From Chryseobacterium sp. YIM B08800 (GTDB lineage Bacteria; Bacteroidota; Bacteroidia; Flavobacteriales; Weeksellaceae), in assembly GCF_026163565.1 (NCBI RefSeq), contig NZ_JAPDKN010000027.1, forward strand, positions 1 through 64,000: 64,000 nucleotides of DNA, read 5' to 3'. The notes beneath the pieces are model-generated. The model ran no database searches and was not told the origin of the DNA. It saw only the letters and a list, made by a program, of their open reading frames with translations. Shown here piece by piece: positions 1 through 7,049 of this stretch (positions are counted from its first letter, which is position 1; the number at the start of each line of letters is the position of its first letter). Position numbers and translations under genes: made by a program.

Positions 1-20
1 CCCCGCCGAAACGAAATATT
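1..20. repeat. Second copy of the GC-rich array flank at the window edge
   Basis: The first 12 bases, CCCCGCCGAAAC, are identical to 1894-1905, and both are followed by a similar AT-rich stretch (GAAATATT versus ACAATATT). Each copy lies just downstream of the stop codon of a minus-strand gene. It may be the end of another array lying outside the window. Confidence 0.55.
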
Positions 21-36
21 TTAAATTATTATACGT

Positions 37-1587
37 TTATAAAGATATTTTCAAGATTTGTTTTTTTGTGCCTTTTCTTCCAATGAAATAAACAGAATCA
101 CCAGAAATAGCGCCATTTGAAACCATAAACGGAACTTCATTTTCTTCATTATCTAAAATTTCCTGATAATCAAAATCTCCATTTTGATTAACACGGATAA
201 TATTAAGATTGGCTTTTTTGGGACTGGTTTGCCCAAACTGTATTCTGTCGTTGCTCAGTTTTTTTACTTTTTCACCTGTATTGATAAAGAAATAAGCATC
301 GTTGCCAACAGCAGCTGAAGTGTAAGAAATAAAAGATTCGTCTCCAGCAGTTACCTGTCTTTTATTAATATTTCTTGCCCAAACAATTTCACCATTCGAA
401 TTAAGTCTTGCCGTAACAATATCATCATAATGATAATTGGTACGCGAATATCCGCCGCCTTGTGGTGATGAATAATAATATGATCTTATATAAAACTCTT
501 CTGCATTAAAAATAATATCTCCGTTTTGAGTTGTAATTATTTTTCTAAAAGAGAGGTTTTTCAACTCTTTATCTTTGTCTTTTCCGTATTTATCAATCAT
601 AAATTGCTCAGTAAACGGATTGTATTTGGCTTTTTTCATTTCTAAAGTGACAGGATTTAGCTCGAAATAAGAAATTCCTTTGAATCTATAATCTCGTAAA
701 TCTGAATAAAAACCAAGGCATATTAAACGGTCTTCAAAAACAATTGGATTAAGAGATGCCACAAAATGTTCTTTAGAATCAAAAATCTGAGTTTTTTCGT
801 TATCGCCTGTAATTCGAGTTAATTCATATTGGTATTTTCCGCCTTCTTTTTTCTTCTTTTTTTCATCGCTGTATACTTTCCCGAGAACATAAATTGTTTT
901 TCCGTCTTTAGAAACATCAATATTTTCGTAAACAAATTTTCTATCTTTTATCTCTCTTTTAAAAGTATGATCAATGTTTTTCTGAAGCGATTGATCAAAC
1001 ACAAACATTCGATGTGTTTCTGCATTTTTGTCTTTTATATCTACTGTTACCGCAAATGCAGTACGATTTTCGTTAACAATCATGCTTGCTCCAGAATCAC
1101 CATCAAAAACACCTGTATTAAAAAAAACAAATTGTTTTATTTCATCACTATTTACCCTGAATAATTCAGCTTTTTTAAAATTAAAATCATTGATATTTGC
1201 TGACATTGCAGAGCAGATGTAGGCTTTTTGATCTTTTTCATAAATAAAATCGATGATATTTACCTTGTCACCATCCATAATTACTCCTAAAACAGAACTC
1301 TGTCTTACCGCTTTAGAATAATTTATTTCATATTCGAATTCTTTAATGAGTTTAAGATTTGAATCGTAATGTTCAAAATAATAACCCGATCCTGAAGAAA
1401 AAACACCACCAACGTAAGAACGAATGACTACCACTCCACCTTTCCCATCGTCTTCCACAAGAACGATTGATGAACGTTTATATTCATCTTTAAAAATATC
1501 GCTTTTTTTAATTTCAAATGGAATTTTCTGTGCAAAAGAAATAATACTTAGCAAAGTAAGCGCCAAGCAAAGAAGAGTTTTTTTCAT
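37..1587 (-). CDS. Secreted protein of unknown function (516 aa)
   Basis: I do not recognise this protein. It begins with a clear Sec signal peptide (about residues 1-19, ending SFAQ), so it should be exported to the periplasm or cell surface. The rest is soluble and rich in beta-strand-like segments, with several stretches of the kind 'DGKTIYVLGK' and 'NGEIVWARN' that resemble blades of a beta-propeller; this is inference from pattern only. It has no lipobox and no obvious T9SS tail. It is transcribed alone, from a TATATTTG promoter just upstream of the start. The gene ends 36 bases from the window edge. Lysine-rich stretch (about residues 240-250) is low complexity. Confidence 0.75.
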   Translation of the reverse strand: MKKTLLCLALTLLSIISFAQKIPFEIKKSDIFKDEYKRSSIVLVEDDGKGGVVVIRSYVGGVFSSGSGYYFEHYDSNLKLIKEFEYEINYSKAVRQSSVLGVIMDGDKVNIIDFIYEKDQKAYICSAMSANINDFNFKKAELFRVNSDEIKQFVFFNTGVFDGDSGASMIVNENRTAFAVTVDIKDKNAETHRMFVFDQSLQKNIDHTFKREIKDRKFVYENIDVSKDGKTIYVLGKVYSDEKKKKKEGGKYQYELTRITGDNEKTQIFDSKEHFVASLNPIVFEDRLICLGFYSDLRDYRFKGISYFELNPVTLEMKKAKYNPFTEQFMIDKYGKDKDKELKNLSFRKIITTQNGDIIFNAEEFYIRSYYYSSPQGGGYSRTNYHYDDIVTARLNSNGEIVWARNINKRQVTAGDESFISYTSAAVGNDAYFFINTGEKVKKLSNDRIQFGQTSPKKANLNIIRVNQNGDFDYQEILDNEENEVPFMVSNGAISGDSVYFIGRKGTKKQILKISL

Positions 1588-1613
1588 GGTTTTATTAGTC
1601 TTTTATTAATGGG

Positions 1614-1645
1614 CAAATATATTTTTTAAACATAAATTCCACAAA
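1614..1645 (-). promoter_or_regulatory. Bacteroidota-type promoter of the 516-aa secreted protein gene
   Basis: On the minus strand a -7 box TATATTTG (1621-1614) lies 20 bases after a TTTG -33 element (1645-1642). This matches the known Bacteroidota consensus TTTG/TAnnTTTG. The start codon is 26 bases downstream. Confidence 0.6.
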
Positions 1646-1731
1646 CATTTTTATAAATAAACGCAAATCTCATCATCATGAAATGAATTTAGAATATTGA
1701 GATTTTGTTAAATAAAATTACATGAAAAAGA

Positions 1732-1905
1732 ATCGGCGCGGTGAAACAAAGGAAACCCCCCCAAAAAAAAAAATATTTAAAAAAAAAATATTTAAAAAAA
1801 AAATATTTAAAAAAAAAATATTTAAAAAAAAAATATTTAAAAAAAAAATATTTAAAAAAAAAAAAAAATAACCGGCCCGGAAACAAAACCAAACCCCGCC
1901 GAAAC
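1732..1905. repeat. GC-rich flanked A-tract tandem array
   Basis: The core (1763-1868) holds six copies of the 15-base unit TATTTAAAAAAAAAA, with TATTT starting at 1774, 1789, 1804, 1819, 1834 and 1849 and a final A15 run. Both sides carry GC-rich sequence unusual for this genome: CGGCGCGG on the left and CCGGCCCGG plus CCCCGCCG on the right. The flanks share a degenerate direct repeat, GAAACAAA-(GG or ACC)-AAACCCC (1743-1759 and 1880-1897). It occupies most of the 339-base gap between yajC and the secreted-protein gene. Function is unknown. The open frames running through it are low-complexity artefacts. Confidence 0.85.
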
Positions 1906-1926
1906 ACAATATTATTTAAAACTAAA

Positions 1927-2283
1927 TTATTTCTTTTCAGTTTCTGCAACTTCTTTTTTATCAGCCATAGCTTTGTCTCCAAATCTAGTGGCTGTAAACT
2001 CTCTTGAGATCGCTGCTTTTTCAAATTTCAGTTTTCCGGAAAGCGTTTCAATAACTACTCCGTCTTCCTGAATCTGAGCAATTCTTCCGTGAAGACCAGA
2101 AGTAAGTACTACTCTGCTTCCCACTTTCAGCTCTTCCTGAAATTTTTTCTCCTGCTTCTGCTTTTTCATTTGAGGTCTGATCATCAGAAAATAAAATCCA
2201 ATAACCATTACTCCCATCATCATCAACATGGTTGTTGAATTTCCCTGAGCAGGTGCTTGTAAAAATAATGTTAACATATTCAT
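1927..2283 (-). CDS. yajC: Preprotein translocase subunit YajC
   Basis: YajC is a small inner-membrane protein that associates with SecDF and the SecYEG translocon. The 118-residue product fits the family: a single membrane segment at about residues 17-35 (MMMGVMVIGFYFLMIRP), the typical basic RPQMKKQK stretch after it, and a soluble domain with the VGSRVVLTSGLHGRI motif. The C-terminus has a charged tail rich in Lys and Glu, common in Bacteroidota. It starts 4 bases after the DUF1573 lipoprotein stop and is the last gene of the nusB > lipoprotein > yajC operon. A downstream ATG at residue 3 is an alternative start. Confidence 0.93.
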   Translation of the reverse strand: MNMLTLFLQAPAQGNSTTMLMMMGVMVIGFYFLMIRPQMKKQKQEKKFQEELKVGSRVVLTSGLHGRIAQIQEDGVVIETLSGKLKFEKAAISREFTATRFGDKAMADKKEVAETEKK

Positions 2284-2287
2284 TTAA

Positions 2288-2815
2288 TTATGGTTGAATA
2301 TTAGCATTGAATGTCAATTTTATCGGCGCCTTTTCTACGTTAGCAAAAACATCAGCATATTTTTGTACGCTTCCGTCGAAGTTTGTAGAATCAAAGCTCA
2401 AAGTAATTTTACCTTTTTTACCCGGCATAATAGGATCTTTTGTAAATTCAGGAGCAGTACATCCGCATCCAGGCTTTACTTCAGAGATAATTAATGGGTT
2501 TGTACCTGTATTGGTTACTTCGTAAACGTGGTTTACTTTTGCCCCTTTTTTAATAGTTCCAAAATCGAAATTGCTTTCAGACAACGCAATTGTTGTGGTA
2601 GGTTGGTTAGATTTTACAGGAGCTGCAGTTTCAGTTCCGGCAACTGTAGGAGTTACAGGAGAAACTGTAGAATCAGTTGAAGGTGCTGCAGGTGCATTGG
2701 TAGAATCTACACCGATTACTTCTGCATTTTGCACTTCTTTATTTTCTTCTTTTTTGCAAGAAACCAATCCGAATCCGATTACAGACAAAGCAATAATTGA
2801 TAATGTCTTTTTCAT
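2288..2815 (-). CDS. DUF1573 domain lipoprotein
   Basis: This is a predicted lipoprotein of 175 residues. A signal peptide ends in the lipobox GLVSC, so Cys20 should be lipidated. Residues 21-75 are a Thr/Pro/Ala-rich linker. The C-terminal 100 residues form a DUF1573 domain, seen as 'EVTNTGTNPLIISEVKPGCGC' type sequence with a GCGC pair; this family has an Ig-like (ASPM/SPD-2/Hydin-like) fold and is very common in Bacteroidota, with no established function. It lies between nusB (17 bases) and yajC (4 bases) in one operon, an arrangement I believe is conserved in related genomes. Confidence 0.9.
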   Translation of the reverse strand: MKKTLSIIALSVIGFGLVSCKKEENKEVQNAEVIGVDSTNAPAAPSTDSTVSPVTPTVAGTETAAPVKSNQPTTTIALSESNFDFGTIKKGAKVNHVYEVTNTGTNPLIISEVKPGCGCTAPEFTKDPIMPGKKGKITLSFDSTNFDGSVQKYADVFANVEKAPIKLTFNANIQP

Positions 2816-2832
2816 ATTAAATTAATTTTAAT

Positions 2833-3738
2833 TTATATTCTATTTAAATCTTTACAATATTTATCTAAAATACCGTTGATGAATATATTTGAACGATCCG
2901 TAGCAAATACTTTTGCAATCTCGATATATTCATTAATAATAACTCTTGAAGGGGTAAAAGGAAAATTGTCAAGTTCTGAAATAGCCGTCGTTAAAATAAC
3001 TTTATCCATCAATGCTACTCTCTCCAAATCCCAGTTTTCAAGACGCTCAGAAAGTTTTTTCTCATTGGTTTCCCAGTTATTCAATGTATCTCTAAGAAGC
3101 TTGCTTGCGAAAGTTTTATCTTCTTCATCTTTAATCATTTTAATTAAAGTACGGCTTTCTTCATCTTCTTTCAAAAATCCGATTGTCTTTTGAACCATCG
3201 AATTTGCAATGTGAATATCGTCTGACCAAGTTAATTCTCTATCACTGATATAATCATGGAAATCATCATTCTCAGCAACATATCTTAAAAATAATTTACC
3301 GATAAATTTCTGATCATCTTCAAAAGAATAACCATCTTCCTTCATAAAATCCTGATAACGTTTTCCGGCAGTCATACGCTGAAAAGTTTTCACCAACATA
3401 TCATCATGCAAGTCCCACTTCAAGTCTTTATGCTGACCAGAGAAAAATAATCTCTCAGGATTTTCCTCAAGCTTTTTTAAAACCTGATTGTTGATAAATT
3501 TTTGATTGGGATTGACATCTGAATCAGTCTTAAAATATTTGTTCTTACCAATTTCCATTTGATGTTCTGCAAGATCTTTCAGACCTACCAAAAAATTCAA
3601 CTGAAAAATATAGAGATTATAGATTTTCTCTATTCCCGAAAACATGTTTTTTTCTAACACATCAAATTTGATCGGATTTTGGTAGTACGAATACACGGAT
3701 TCTACTACTTTTTCACGGATTTGTCTTCTTCCTAACAT
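2833..3738 (-). CDS. nusB: Transcription antitermination factor NusB (long Bacteroidota form)
   Basis: NusB binds boxA RNA with S10 and supports antitermination in rRNA operons. The start LGRRQIREKVVESVYSYYQ and the C-terminal segment (about residues 200-295, with 'DKVILTTAISELDNFP' and 'VIINEYIEIAKVFATDRSNIFINGILDKY') match the NusB fold. At 301 residues it is about twice the length of the E. coli protein; the extra middle region is normal in Bacteroidota. It is the first gene of the operon with the DUF1573 lipoprotein and yajC and has its own TATCTTTG promoter. Confidence 0.93.
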   Translation of the reverse strand: MLGRRQIREKVVESVYSYYQNPIKFDVLEKNMFSGIEKIYNLYIFQLNFLVGLKDLAEHQMEIGKNKYFKTDSDVNPNQKFINNQVLKKLEENPERLFFSGQHKDLKWDLHDDMLVKTFQRMTAGKRYQDFMKEDGYSFEDDQKFIGKLFLRYVAENDDFHDYISDRELTWSDDIHIANSMVQKTIGFLKEDEESRTLIKMIKDEEDKTFASKLLRDTLNNWETNEKKLSERLENWDLERVALMDKVILTTAISELDNFPFTPSRVIINEYIEIAKVFATDRSNIFINGILDKYCKDLNRI

Positions 3739-3759
3739 TCAAAGAGCTTTTTATGGGTG

Positions 3760-3767
3760 CAAAGATA
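3760..3767 (-). promoter_or_regulatory. -7 box for the nusB operon
   Basis: TATCTTTG on the minus strand, 22 bases before the nusB ATG, matches the TAnnTTTG consensus of the Bacteroidota housekeeping sigma factor. Confidence 0.55.
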
Positions 3768-3811
3768 TGAAATTTAAAATTTATGAAATTCTCAGTCTGC
3801 TTCAATTTTTG

Positions 3812-3819
3812 TAATTTTG
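3812..3819 (+). promoter_or_regulatory. -7 box for the ABC exporter gene
   Basis: TAATTTTG, 9 bases before the ATG at 3829. It matches TAnnTTTG and would give a very short leader. It lies about 45 bases from the divergent nusB promoter. Confidence 0.45.
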
Positions 3820-3828
3820 TGAAACTTT

Positions 3829-5490
3829 ATGAAAGCACTGAAAACTCTGAACCCTTACTTTTGGAAGCACAAAATATTATTGTTTTGGGGGTTACTCTTC
3901 ATCATCGCCAGTAATTTTTTTAATATCTATAAAGTACAGTTTGTCGGAAAATCAGTCGATGAACTGACGAAGCATGGAAATTTGGGCTTTAATAAGCAGG
4001 TTTTAATCTATGTTGCCATCATTGTTGGCTGTTCACTTCTTACAGGATTTTTCACTTTTATGATGCGACAGACCATCATTGTTGCCTCAAGAAGGATTGA
4101 ATATGAGCTGAAAAATAAAATCTACAGACATTATCAGGATTTATCGCTTACAGATTATAAGCAGACAACCATCGGAGACTTAATGAACCGATTAAGTGAA
4201 GATATTGTTGCGGTAAGAATGTATTTGGGACCAGGTGTAATGTATGTGGTGAATCTCGTTGTTTTATTATTGATTACCAGTTTTTATATGATTAAAACAG
4301 ATGTTTCAATGACGGTTTGGACGTTGTTGCCGCTTCCTGTTTTGTCTTACATCATATTTAAAGTAAGTTCGATTATCAATAAAAAATCAAAAGTGATGCA
4401 GAAAAGCCAGTCTGCAATTTCCACTTTTGTACAGGACAGTTTTTCAGGAATACGAGTGGTAAAATACTTTGCAAAAGAAAAATATATTCAAAAAAATTAC
4501 GGTATTAAAGTAAGTGATTACCAAGACAAAGCTTTAGATTTAGCAAAAACAGAAGCGTATTTCTTTACGATTATTTTATTTGTAATCGGATTATTGAATG
4601 TTGCGGTCATTCTGATTGGCGGACAAAAATATATCGCAGGTGAACTTACTGTAGGTAAAATTGCAGATTTCTTTATGTACATCAATATTTTGATCTGGCC
4701 GTTTTCTATGGTAGGTTGGGTAACTTCAATCAATCAGAGAGCAGAAGCTTCTATGCAGAGAATTAATGAATTTTTGGAAAAGCAATCTGAGATTTATAAT
4801 AAAAACTTTGAAAATTATCCTATTAAAGGAGATATTGAATTTAAAAATGTGTCTTATGTTTATCCGAACACAGGAATTAAAGCATTAGATAATTTGAGTT
4901 TTAAAATTGAAGCCGGAAAATCTTTAGCCATTATGGGGAAAACCGGTAGCGGAAAATCGACCATTGCTTTACTTCTATGCAGATTAATCGATCCTACTGA
5001 AGGTGAAATTCTAATAGACGGTAAAAATTTAAAAGACCACAATCTTGAAAATTACAGAAACTTCATAGGATATATTCCTCAGGAAAGTTATCTTTTTTCA
5101 GATACTATTGAGCATAATATCGGATTCTCTATCGACAATCCTACTCACGAAAAAGTGGTAGAATATTCTAAAATCGCAGACGTTCACAAAAATATTGTTG
5201 AGTTTAAAGAGCAGTACAAAACCATGGTAGGAGAACGTGGAGTGATGCTTTCGGGAGGTCAGAAACAAAGAATATGCATCGCAAGAGCGCTCATAAAAGA
5301 CCCGAATATCATTATTTTTGATGATTCTCTCTCTGCATTAGACACAGAAACCGAGCAGAATATCCTTGAAAATATTGACACCAAAATCAATAATGCAACT
5401 TCCATAATCATCACACATAGAGAGTCTAGCGCACAAAGAGCCGACAAAATTCTTAATCTTAGCGAAATTACCAATTCTGCAACCGCATAG
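3829..5490 (+). CDS. ABC transporter ATP-binding/permease (exporter half-transporter)
   Basis: This is an exporter-type ABC half-transporter with an N-terminal membrane domain fused to a nucleotide-binding domain, working as a dimer in the inner membrane. The first 320 residues contain about six hydrophobic segments. The ATPase part shows Walker A GKTGSGKST (about 369-377), the signature LSGGQ (about 473), Walker B IIIFDDS (about 494-500) and the H-loop ITHR. The residue after the Walker B Asp is Asp, not Glu, as in degenerate sites of some heterodimeric exporters. At 553 residues it is slightly short for the family. No partner gene is adjacent, so substrate is unknown; MsbA-like lipid or multidrug export are both possible. 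Confidence 0.9.
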   Translation: MKALKTLNPYFWKHKILLFWGLLFIIASNFFNIYKVQFVGKSVDELTKHGNLGFNKQVLIYVAIIVGCSLLTGFFTFMMRQTIIVASRRIEYELKNKIYRHYQDLSLTDYKQTTIGDLMNRLSEDIVAVRMYLGPGVMYVVNLVVLLLITSFYMIKTDVSMTVWTLLPLPVLSYIIFKVSSIINKKSKVMQKSQSAISTFVQDSFSGIRVVKYFAKEKYIQKNYGIKVSDYQDKALDLAKTEAYFFTIILFVIGLLNVAVILIGGQKYIAGELTVGKIADFFMYINILIWPFSMVGWVTSINQRAEASMQRINEFLEKQSEIYNKNFENYPIKGDIEFKNVSYVYPNTGIKALDNLSFKIEAGKSLAIMGKTGSGKSTIALLLCRLIDPTEGEILIDGKNLKDHNLENYRNFIGYIPQESYLFSDTIEHNIGFSIDNPTHEKVVEYSKIADVHKNIVEFKEQYKTMVGERGVMLSGGQKQRICIARALIKDPNIIIFDDSLSALDTETEQNILENIDTKINNATSIIITHRESSAQRADKILNLSEITNSATA

Positions 5491-5530
5491 TCAAAACATT
5501 TGGAATTGTTAAATAAATCATAAAAAAAAT

Positions 5531-5560
5531 TTTGTGATTAAAAGAAATATTTTATATTTG
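5531..5560 (+). promoter_or_regulatory. Promoter of the PUR-family gene
   Basis: TTTG (5531-5534), an 18-base spacer and TATATTTG (5553-5560), a full match to the Bacteroidota promoter. The ATG follows 32 bases downstream of the -7 box. Confidence 0.65.
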
Positions 5561-5592
5561 TTCTTAACAAGATTAAAAAAAAATATCTAATA

Positions 5593-5928
5593 ATGAGTGA
5601 ATACAAGGAACGCCATGAAAATGAAATTTTCACTAAGGTGTTAAAAGCGGGGAGAAGAACTTATTTCTTTGATGTGCGCGAGACTAAAGCAGGAGATTAT
5701 TATCTTACGATTACCGAAAGCAAAAAGAATTTCGGAGAGAATGGAGAAGCTACATTCGAGAAGCATAAAATTTATCTTTACAAAGAAGATTTTAAAAGTT
5801 TTCAGGAGATGTTTAATGAGTCCACAGATTTCATCATTAACGAAAAAGGTGAAGATGTAATTTCAGAAAAGCATGATAAAGATTTTAAAAGCAGAACTTA
5901 CACTATAGATTCTGACGACGAAGTTTAA
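5593..5928 (+). CDS. PUR family DNA/RNA-binding protein (DUF3276)
   Basis: A 111-residue protein of the DUF3276 family, which has the PUR-alpha-like single-strand nucleic-acid-binding fold. The visible signature is 'RTYFFDVRETKAGDYYLTITESK' type sequence (about residues 22-45) followed by a strand-rich segment and an acidic C-terminus. It is found in nearly every Bacteroidota genome and in spirochaetes; its cellular role there is not well defined. It is a single-gene unit with its own promoter and a strong rho-independent terminator right after the stop, which suggests high, independent expression. Confidence 0.9.
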   Translation: MSEYKERHENEIFTKVLKAGRRTYFFDVRETKAGDYYLTITESKKNFGENGEATFEKHKIYLYKEDFKSFQEMFNESTDFIINEKGEDVISEKHDKDFKSRTYTIDSDDEV

Positions 5929-5952
5929 ATCAAAACATATCTAAAAAAACAC

Positions 5953-5980
5953 AAGCATCTGAAAAAGGATGCTTTTTTTA
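5953..5980 (+). terminator. Terminator of the PUR-family gene
   Basis: Stem AAGCATC/GATGCTT with an 8-base loop, followed by a T run, 25 bases after the stop codon. Confidence 0.8.
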
Positions 5981-6031
5981 TGGCTGATTATTTCCATTTT
6001 ATTTTTGGAAATCCATTTACTCTTTTCTTAA

Positions 6032-6067
6032 ACAAAAAAAACACATTTTCAAAAAGAAAATGTGTTT
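6032..6067 (-). terminator. Terminator of tRNA-His
   Basis: Perfect 12-base stem (6039-6050 with 6056-6067) and a 5-base loop. Read on the minus strand it is followed by a run of T residues, 5 bases downstream of the tRNA CCA end. Confidence 0.75.
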
Positions 6068-6071
6068 ACTG

Positions 6072-6149
<78 letters not shown>

Positions 6150-6162
6150 GTTTTTGGTGGTG

Positions 6163-6170
6163 CAAATATA
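6163..6170 (-). promoter_or_regulatory. -7 box for tRNA-His
   Basis: TATATTTG on the minus strand, 13 bases before the tRNA 5' end, which fits direct initiation just before the mature tRNA. Confidence 0.55.
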
Positions 6171-6185
6171 AGAAAGAATTTTTAA

Positions 6186-6905
6186 TTACCAAACAATTCC
6201 ATCAAAATTTTTCATTGCAATTAACTTCTCAGACGTAAATCCCTCAGCATAAGCCACTCCCGAAAGTCTCCCCAAATCCTGAGCACGGTACGTTAAGCTT
6301 TCATAAAAGTCTTTTGACGTAATCGGAGTTTCAGGTTCCTTAGAAGTTGGATCATAAAATTGAGTTTTAAATGCCATACAAGCTTCCAGCTTTTTTTCAA
6401 GATGTTCAGAGATATCAATAACAAATTCCGGTTGAATATGTTTCCACTGAATATAATGGAAAATTTGTTTGGGTCTCCATACTTCCTGAACTTCACCATT
6501 CAAAACAGTTTCAATTTTTCGCAGCCCAGCTAAAAAGCACGCATCCGACACTAATTTTGCAGCTTTTGCATGATCTGGATGTCTATCATCAATTGCATTG
6601 GCTAAAACGATTTCTGGCCTATATTTGCGAACCATTTTTACAACCTCCATCTGATATTCTTCAGAATTAACAAGGAAACCATCTTTTAATCCTAAATTTT
6701 CTCTTGCAGCAACTCCTAAAATTTTGGCTGCTTCAGTTGCTTCCTCCTTTCTTGTCTGATCTGTTCCTCTTGTCCCAAGTTCGCCTTTCGTTAAATCAAC
6801 AATAACACATGTTTTTCCTTCTGAAATTAATTTAGCAATTGTTCCTCCACATCCTAATTCTACATCGTCTGGATGAGCACCAAAAGCAAGTATATCTGTT
6901 TTCAT
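6186..6905 (-). CDS. bshB1: Bacillithiol biosynthesis deacetylase BshB1
   Basis: BshB1 is a zinc-dependent LmbE-type N-deacetylase that converts GlcNAc-malate to GlcN-malate in bacillithiol synthesis. The 239-residue product has the metal-binding motif AHPDDVELGCGGT (about residues 9-21) and the later HPDH (about 110-113), and matches family length. Bacillithiol is the low-molecular-weight thiol of Firmicutes and many Bacteroidota. The other genes (bshA, bshC) are not in the window. It has its own -7 box (6981-6974) downstream of the terminator of the TPR gene, so it is probably transcribed alone. Confidence 0.93.
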   Translation of the reverse strand: MKTDILAFGAHPDDVELGCGGTIAKLISEGKTCVIVDLTKGELGTRGTDQTRKEEATEAAKILGVAARENLGLKDGFLVNSEEYQMEVVKMVRKYRPEIVLANAIDDRHPDHAKAAKLVSDACFLAGLRKIETVLNGEVQEVWRPKQIFHYIQWKHIQPEFVIDISEHLEKKLEACMAFKTQFYDPTSKEPETPITSKDFYESLTYRAQDLGRLSGVAYAEGFTSEKLIAMKNFDGIVW

Positions 6906-6973
6906 ATTTTAATAATAATTTAAATAATGAAATTGCTTCACTTTTTTGATTTTAAAGTCGCAGTTCATCAATT

Positions 6974-6981
6974 CAAAGATA
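6974..6981 (-). promoter_or_regulatory. -7 box for bshB1
   Basis: TATCTTTG on the minus strand, 69 bases before the bshB1 ATG and just after the terminator of the preceding gene. Confidence 0.5.
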
Positions 6982-6991
6982 AGGTTTAAAC

Positions 6992-7026
6992 AAAAACTTC
7001 CCAAACATTACGAATGGGAAGTTTTT
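6992..7026 (-). terminator. Terminator of the exb/ton locus after the TPR gene
   Basis: Perfect 11-base stem AAAAACTTCCC/GGGAAGTTTTT with a 13-base loop, 24 bases downstream of the TPR stop codon. Confidence 0.75.
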
Positions 7027-7049
7027 ATATGAATAATTTAAATTTTAAA

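Noticed and set aside
1763..1868. CRISPR array
   Set aside because: The units are directly joined, 15 bases long and AT-only, with no unique spacers and no cas genes in the window.
1689..2024. Open frames through the A-tract array on both strands (repetitive FFLNIFF or KKYLKK peptides)
   Set aside because: They arise from the 15-base repeat, a multiple of three, and overlap yajC in another frame. No promoter or start context supports them.
3829..5490. msbA assignment for the ABC exporter
   Set aside because: Nothing in the sequence or its neighbours separates lipid A export from other substrates, so only the family is given.
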